A stretch of 64,000 nt of DNA, from the NCBI GenBank assembly GCA_009761415.1, contig QUOL01000020.1, positions 554,573 through 618,572 of the forward strand, given 5' to 3'. The position numbers were made by a program, and so were the translations under genes. This stretch comes from Sarcomyxa edulis. Taxonomy: Eukaryota; Basidiomycota; Agaricomycetes; Agaricales; Mycenaceae. Numbering within the stretch: the first letter of the stretch is position 1; the number at the start of each line of letters is the position of its first letter. Under the pieces are notes generated by a model. The model saw only the letters and a program-made list of their open reading frames with translations. It ran no database searches and was not told where the DNA came from. Positions 57,662 to 64,000 of the stretch are shown piece after piece.

Positions 57662-60600
57662 ATGTAAGCCCATCATTTTGATGCTTAGATGTTATACTAA
57701 ATATGTATTATTGAAAAGGCCTCTTTGTCCCACTTGTAATACAAGTGTGTCTTCAGGGGCTTCAGCCATGTTCACTCACAATACGTCATATCATCTGAAA
57801 CATTATGGCCTTATTGTGGATGGTGAAATAAATCTTCTCAATATTTGACAATTATTAATTTATTTTAAGCAGAACATTCCTATATTTTGGCACGGTCTGA
57901 GCTAACAGGAAATGTTGACTGTCCATTTGCTCCATGCACCGAAACCTTCACGAATATTCGGAACATTGTGGCTCATGCAAAAAAATCACATGGAATTACA
58001 ACAGTACAGGTTAAAAGTAACCCGGAGGCACTCAAAGCAATCGAGACATCACCTAATTTGGTGCAAGACAAAATGGAGGTCGACGATCAGACAGAGCCTA
58101 TTATCTCACCGTCATCAGGTATTGGTCCGCATCGCCACACTGATAATCGAAATGTCGGTGCAAGACATCACCCCTATTCTCGTACCACATCAATACCGGA
58201 AACTTCGACTGTGCCACAGGTTGAATCGATATCAGAAAACAATTCTTCATGTGAGTTTTAAAGTATAAAAACTGGGACAAAACTAACTTATCCATTTCAA
58301 TTTGACAGCTCAATCCCTAAATGGTCGCATATGCTATCTTGTCACGTCTGCAATCCTCACTCTATTTTCACTTCGGGTTCATACTCTTTTCAAGACCGTT
58401 CATTGCATGGTATGCAAAACAGCATGGACTCCAAAACGTTTGATTGGACATTTAAAAAGTCACGGTCTTATTCCAACGGCACAACAAACAGAAGAACTTC
58501 ACATCGCACTCGTTCAAAACGAAGTCAGTGAAACTTCTGACGTAATACCACCAGTTGCTGGAGGACCTCCAATCGAAGGTTTGGAGATTATCGAGAATGG
58601 TCACTGCTGTCTGGATTGCAGCTACTGCTGTCCCACCTTTAACAATTTCGAAAAACATTGGTGCCAAAAACATTCCGACAATCACATTCCTGCTCGAGAT
58701 GCTTTCACACTTGGTAGTATCCAGACATTCTTCCGGCCAACACCTCAGAAGTGGTTCAGAGTAAATCCTGCCCTCGCATCATTACAACCGGACGATCCAT
58801 TTGCAATTTATTTGCAGAAACAAGTTCCTCAATTCACTTCATCGAAACGCATCGCTTCCCCTATTCATACTCGTGAAATCCCTCCTCTACTTCAAGTTAC
58901 GGGGTGGCATCTTCACCTTCAGGAGTATACGAAAGACAAAAACAAAATCGAAGGATTGCGGAATCTCATGGCATTACCGTCTCTACGCCATTCATCGAAA
59001 CTGTTTCTTTCTTTGAAAGAAACTGTGTTCCGATACATGGAAATAGTACGAGATAATGCACGGCAATCAGCAATAGGAGTCAAACGTCTTCTCATGGAAT
59101 GTCCGAGGTAAGCTATAAAATATTTATATTTACCTTCTGTGTTATTGAAATTACCCCGAATACCTATAGAAATGCTGCTAATCATGAACATTGGCGTGTT
59201 CATTCTGATGATGTCACACTCAAGGCATACGGCATACTTTTGATTCAGTTTATTCACGCTCTACTTCTCACATTGCAAAAAGACCCACCGACCGACTATC
59301 AGTTTCCGCTTGAACCTGATCAAGTTCAATGTGGTCTTAACCTGATCGACATTCTCAATGGCAGTGAAGGCGATGCAATAGAAGCTATCCATCATTTTTC
59401 CTTATGCTTCTTGGCGCCTCGGAATCTTGCGAATAACATGGATAATTACTCCAAATGGGAGGATCCATTAGAATGTCTTATTGCCATTCACTGCCTTAAC
59501 GAGGATGGAAACTACAAGCGGCCACATGAAGTCACTCAGCTGTTTGCTAAGCTGAAATATTTCATTCGTGGTGCGACTTTACTTGAAGGAATACGCAACA
59601 AAAGTCAATTTGATAACGATATTTACAAGTAAGTTAGAGTTTCTGCTTCATTGAATAGAATTAGGGCTCACTTTCCTTTGTTTAGATCAGTGGAAGCCCA
59701 AGGCATGAACATGTTGCGGCTAGGCATGCTTTCTCCCTATAACACAGTCACGGAATATCAAAATTATGCATCATCACTTGCATTGAACACCACTTCTGTT
59801 CCTGCTACCCGAGTATCTGCCGATGGTTTGCAAATCAGCTACAAGGAACACACTCTACATGTACCAAAGTGGATTGATGGACTTCATCAACTTGCCGATG
59901 AATTGGAAGCAAATATTGATGGCCTACTACGTAACCAGCGGGTTCCTATGGATATTCCAAATGACGTTGCAGATGATTGGACGATTGAAACACGTGGTTA
60001 CAGCTGGATACACAATGGTTCATTTCTTACAACAGAACGACCTTTGATCAAGATTCTATTTGGAGACAACACGTTGAAACTGGCACAAGTCGATCGCAAC
60101 AATGAATTGGTATTCAACACTTCAGCCATGCACAAAGTTATGGAGCATGCTGCAGACATCAATCGACAACTTGCACTGTTTACCTTTACATCTCCTGGTC
60201 AAGATCCACGAAGCTCAGAGTTTGCCGATCACAAAATCCAAAACTCCACTCGTCCTCGAACTATCTTCCGTAGCAATGGCGACATCTGGTTGGTCACACG
60301 TCGAGTCAAAACGGAAAACATGATACGCCGTGATGTTTTCATTCCAATCAAAGCTCATCCCAGGTTGGCTCGCATCCTAGAGGTCTATCTGCTCATTATT
60401 CGACCAATGGAACGGGACTTTGCACGAATTCTGTGGGGTGAAGAAGTTGGCCAATTGTACGATGAATACTTATGGGTCAGAATGGGGAAACGGGTTGGTG
60501 AAGATCAATTCAGCAGTGATTTGAAAGACTTTACAGAATCACACTGTGGTGTAGCTGTTGGTGTCCGTCCCTATCGTCAGCTCACAGTTCAAATCGCCCG

Positions 60601-63392
60601 GACGTATCTTGGATCCGAATACGAAATCGATGAGGACGAGGATGATGTATTGGCAGCTCAGCGTGGACATGGTCTTGGTACTTCACGTAGGATCTACGCA
60701 CCAGAAGTTGGACATCTTCCGTGCATGTCCAGCGATCTTCTACTGCGATTTGGACACGTATCAGAAAAGTGGTGGGAGTTGACAGGCTTTCGTGAAGGAT
60801 TTCCCAAGATGCTACCCCTTCATGTCAGGCGACAGGTTCAAGACACAATCCGCAAACAACAAACTACAGATGTTCCCATTACTACAACTCAGGTTCAGGC
60901 TCCTTTTGATCCAACATTCCTTCTCCAACATCTGACGGCTACCATTACTGGAGAGATTAACAAGATGCAGGTTCAATTAGAAGACAAAATGCAAAAGGTG
61001 GTTGCAGACGGAATTGCAGAAGCAATGCAACGTGGCTTTGGAAGATCTTTAGGGCCACAATCAACGATACGGGAACCAGTCTTTCATCCACCACCACCAC
61101 CAAGTCTGAATCATCAGAGTCCTTCAACACCTAGACAACCTCGCGCTCAAACATCTTTGGACATGGACGATCTTTACTTGACACACGAGGAACAAGAAGC
61201 TTTTGATTCACGTATGGCAGATGAAGAAGCAAAAACAAATACAGACATATCAGAATCAACTTGTGTTCTACGGGCAACGACACCTGGAGCGGACGAGCAA
61301 CTGCAATACCTTTTACGACAATGCTTCCCTGGGAAACCCAATCCAACATTCAAATCACCTTATCAAAAGGAGATGGTACTGACAGCCATGGATCGCAAAC
61401 ACAATTTCATTGCAATTCTTCCTACCGGTGGTGGCAAAAGTTTGGTTTATCTTTTACCACAGTTCCAAGAACAGAATTTCCACACGTTCATTGTCATTCC
61501 CAACAAGGCATTGATGACAGATCAAATTCAACGGGCACAACGACTTGGTATACCAGTGACTCAATGGAAGGTCAGCTCAAAAGGTGTTGGAAATTCAAGA
61601 CTGGTATTTGTGGCTTTGGAAACAGCAGCACATAGAAAGTTCGAACAGTAAGTTCATATATAATTGTCTTCAATTTTACTTGCTCAATTGCATTTCAAAT
61701 AGATACTGGCGCAGTATTGAATCAAAGGCCATACGTCTTGTCATTGATGAAGCTCATCAAATCGTTACTAGTGCAAGTCACCGCCCAGCATTCGAACGGA
61801 TACTCAAGTTGGCCAATTTTGCAACACAAAAAATCTATCTGACAGCATCACTTCCCAAAGTTCTAATGCCACATTTCTTGAAAGCGACGGCTCTACCCAA
61901 CTCGACACTTGTTATTCGTGCCCCAACATATCAGCCTCAGATCACATACCATGTTGTGACATACGAGACCGCAACTACAACGGCAACAAGGTTCATTGTA
62001 GATCTGGCCAACTATCTTACACAACAGGTGTTAAACAAGTCTGACGGTACAAAACGTGGTGGAATCATCTTTGTCACATCACAAAAGGACGCGGAAGAAC
62101 TTGGTACTTCATTTGGCAACTGCATATCGCATGCAGGTATGGATGCATCTGAACGTGGGCACAACGAATTGGCATGGACATCAGGACTCAATCAATGGAT
62201 CGTGACAACAACAGGAATGATTCACGGCATCGATCATCCAGATGCTGGGGTAGCCATCTTCTATCACATCCCATTTGGATTTGTCAACCTGTATCAAGGC
62301 GCAGGTCGAACAGGTCGCAACGGAGAAACATCATACGTATTCTTAGTGCATCAAAATACATGTTACATCCCAGCACCACCAGACACTATCGACCTCCAAT
62401 GCGCCGACCAAGCAAAAGCATGGGCTCACAATGAAACGGAATGCAGACGATTTGGAGTAGGCGAAATCATGGATGGAACAGGAACTCGATGTCGAGATAT
62501 TCCTGGTGCAGCTCTATGCGACATATGCGACCCAGACACAGAGATTCTCAAAGCTATCAACAATCTTCTTATTGATCCAGCACCTGCACCTGCACCAGTA
62601 CCAACTCTGCCAATACATGCCGACTTGGACGATGAGGAGTTCAAAATGCTATATGATGAATGGGACGACCACACAATCATGAACATTGACCAAAGCTTCT
62701 TTGACGGCACAGCATCACGGACAACATCACTTGCATCAATACCACTATCCAGCATATCAGAAGTCAATACGACATCTTTGCCAGCGGTATCCCACACATC
62801 AATAGCACCACCCACAAATGCCAGACCCGGAATATCTGTCCAACTTGACGTCTCCATCTATCACCGGTCCATCCAAACACTAGACGCAAAGGCACGACTT
62901 CTCAAAGTCATGGTAGCATCACTCAGTCCATACTGCGTGGTATGCTGGGCACAACATGGACAGTTCATACCAAGAGACTTCAGTCATAGGCCGTTTATCT
63001 CATGTCGTCAAGCAGGCACCAAGTTTGTAGGACATGCACTAGGATGGATCGACTTGAAGAAGATGATGCACTTTGCGAATTACGACTACTGCTTCCGATG
63101 CGGACTACCACAAGACGACAAGTACATACCGAGCGCGCATCCAAAGTTCAAAGCAGGAGAGAAACTGAAGTGTCCAATGGAAGACTTTGTGATACTACTG
63201 GTATGGCACATTCGACACGACAAGACGCTTTGGAGCAGAGCGGTACAAGACTTTAACCATGCAGGACTAACGGAACGGATGAAACTCAAAGACTTTGGTA
63301 CATGGTGCAGCAAAACAGACGGAGCAAGCAACTTTTGCAATGCAGTAGAACTGATATCTTGGCTTTGGCTACTCAAAGATCGTAATTACTAG
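57662..63392 (+). CDS. Telomere-linked RecQ-type DNA helicase with N-terminal zinc fingers
   Basis: Exons: 57662-57663 (AT of the start codon plus upstream leader), 57719-57822, 57873-58250, 58309-59107, 59170-59628, 59686-61647 and 61703-63392. They close in phase to about 1,797 residues. The N-terminal third has several Cys/His fingers: MPLCPTCNTSV...THNTSYHLKHYG, CPFAPCTETFTNIRNIVAH, CMVCKTAWTPKRLIGHLKSH, CCLDCSYCCPTFNNF with EKHWCQKH. The central region (about 430-1,050) includes HWRVHSDDVTLKAYG and AQRGHGLGTSRRIYAP (about 905-920). Next is the helicase: motif I LPTGGGKS (about 1,160), motif II DEAH (about 1,250), LTASLP, GIIFVTSQKDAEEL, and motif VI YQGAGRTGRNG (about 1,436). A C-terminal segment has CVVCWAQHG and CFRCGLPQD. 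RecQ-like genes beside telomeres are known in many fungi (TLH-type); they are thought to act in end maintenance or recombination. It reads toward the telomere. Confidence 0.87.
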
Positions 63393-63819
63393 ACCACACA
63401 TAAAGATAGGTAGAGCATTTATAATTGATAGACATATTGTTAATAGACACTAGACACCAATCTACAAGAAACATGATTGGAACAAGTGCCCCATATGAAC
63501 ATGTAGAGATGAAGACAATGGCTATACCAAGACGTGCATGACAGTCAGATCATACTGTCAGATCAGCCAATACAAATGAAATACCAAGTAACATGACAGC
63601 GTAATCTGAGACGTGCTAATAGTCTATATACAATCTTGAAGTACAAGTCACAACCCGGCTAGCCACCCACCGAGTCGGTACCCAACCCCCACCCGTACCC
63701 GGGCAAAGTCAAACACAGTGAGTAGGATGAAGACGGTAACCCGAGATAGTATACAGTATGGCTAACCGCTAACCCGTAGGACCGTGTGTCAAGAGAACCG
63801 TCAATGGAGGACAACCGCG
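63393..63819. other. Terminal spacer between helicase gene and telomere
   Basis: This 427-bp stretch should hold the helicase 3' UTR. From 63,655 it becomes C-rich (CCCACCGAGTCGG, CCCCCACCCGTACCCGGG). No gene is seen. The switch to TTAGGG is abrupt, after ACAACCGCG. Confidence 0.6.
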
Positions 63820-64000
63820 TTAGGGTTAGGGTTAGGGTTAGGGTTAGGGTTAGGGTTAGGGTTAGGGTTAGGGTTAGGGTTAGGGTTAGGGTTAGGGTTA
63901 GGGTTAGGGTTAGGGTTAGGGTTAGGGTTAGGGTTAGGGTTAGGGTTAGGGTTAGGGTTAGGGTTAGGGTTAGGGTTAGGGTTAGGGTTAGGGTTAGGGT
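63820..64000 (+). repeat. Telomere, (TTAGGG)n
   Basis: About 30 perfect TTAGGG units run to the last base of the window with no variant repeat. The G-rich strand reads 5' to 3' toward the end, so this is a true right chromosome end. TTAGGG is the telomere repeat of most filamentous fungi. Confidence 0.98.

Larger units (their letters stand above)
56193..63819 (+). repeat. Terminal A unit, copy 3, complete to the telomere
   Basis: It starts TACTCTAATTAGGCGG, shares the leader and minisatellite plan with copies 1 and 2 but is diverged, with three minisatellite repeats (56,845-57,520). It carries the only complete helicase gene and runs through a 427-bp spacer into the TTAGGG array. The entry junction, ...GACCAACC|TACTCTAA, truncates the last B unit. 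Confidence 0.88.

Noticed and set aside
63820..64000. Interstitial rather than terminal TTAGGG array
   Set aside because: The array is perfect and reaches the last base with the orientation expected for a right end, so a true telomere is the simplest reading; the interstitial blocks in B units are degenerate by contrast.

Overview
The window is the right-hand end of a chromosome from a filamentous basidiomycete, most likely an Agaricomycete. It closes in about 30 perfect TTAGGG repeats. Genes are dense, with many introns of about 45-65 nt carrying GT(A/G)NGT donors. The set includes orthologues of fungal housekeeping genes (VPS29, MDM35/TRIAP1, SET3, a G-protein alpha subunit, VPS74/GOLPH3, CHS7) and a gene of a 'GYPLW' family that I know from mushroom genomes. 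Exon structures were worked out by eye from splice signals and reading phase. They close in frame for every gene given an exon list, except where stated. || Layout. (1) 0.6-26.6 kb is ordinary, mostly single-copy euchromatin: VPS29 (-), MDM35 (+), a tandem duplication of a 3' exon, a multi-pass membrane protein (-), a GYPLW-family protein followed by or fused to a degenerate kinase (+), SET3 (-), a Galpha subunit (-), an unrecognised gene (-), VPS74 (+) and CHS7 (+). (2) 28,687-36,621 is an apparently complete 7.9-kb DNA transposon of Mutator-like type. It has imperfect terminal inverted repeats, an 11-bp target-site duplication and subterminal AAGTTAACTT repeats. It carries one intact nine-exon gene of about 1,591 residues that joins a WRKY-GCM1-type zinc finger, a DDE transposase, a ubiquitin-protease-like domain and a PHD finger. 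It appears to have split a minus-strand host gene. (3) 36.6-40.1 kb is a transition zone with a GC-rich odd segment, a Cys-rich two-exon gene and a probable LTR remnant. (4) 40,119-63,819 is a subtelomeric mosaic of two unit types. 'A' units hold a minisatellite and a telomere-linked RecQ helicase gene. 'B' units are rich in GAATAGGGCG and interstitial TTAGGG-like repeats. (5) 63,820-64,000 is the telomere. || How it fits together. Only the most distal A unit holds a complete helicase gene (57,662-63,392, about 1,797 residues, reading toward the telomere). The two inner A units (40,777 and 46,614) are near-identical to each other and cut off on their distal side. Most A or B junctions fall directly after CC or CCC, in front of TATGTTTC or TACTCTAA, so they read CC(C)TA, like the C-rich telomere strand. 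This suggests repeated loss of the chromosome end and re-capping through short telomere-like homology. The helicase start codon appears to be made only by splicing (AT|G), and this is conserved in all three copies. The region before the helicase contains a motif resembling the last catalytic block of tyrosine recombinases. Those two points, the multi-domain Mutator-like protein and the junction pattern are the most interesting things here.
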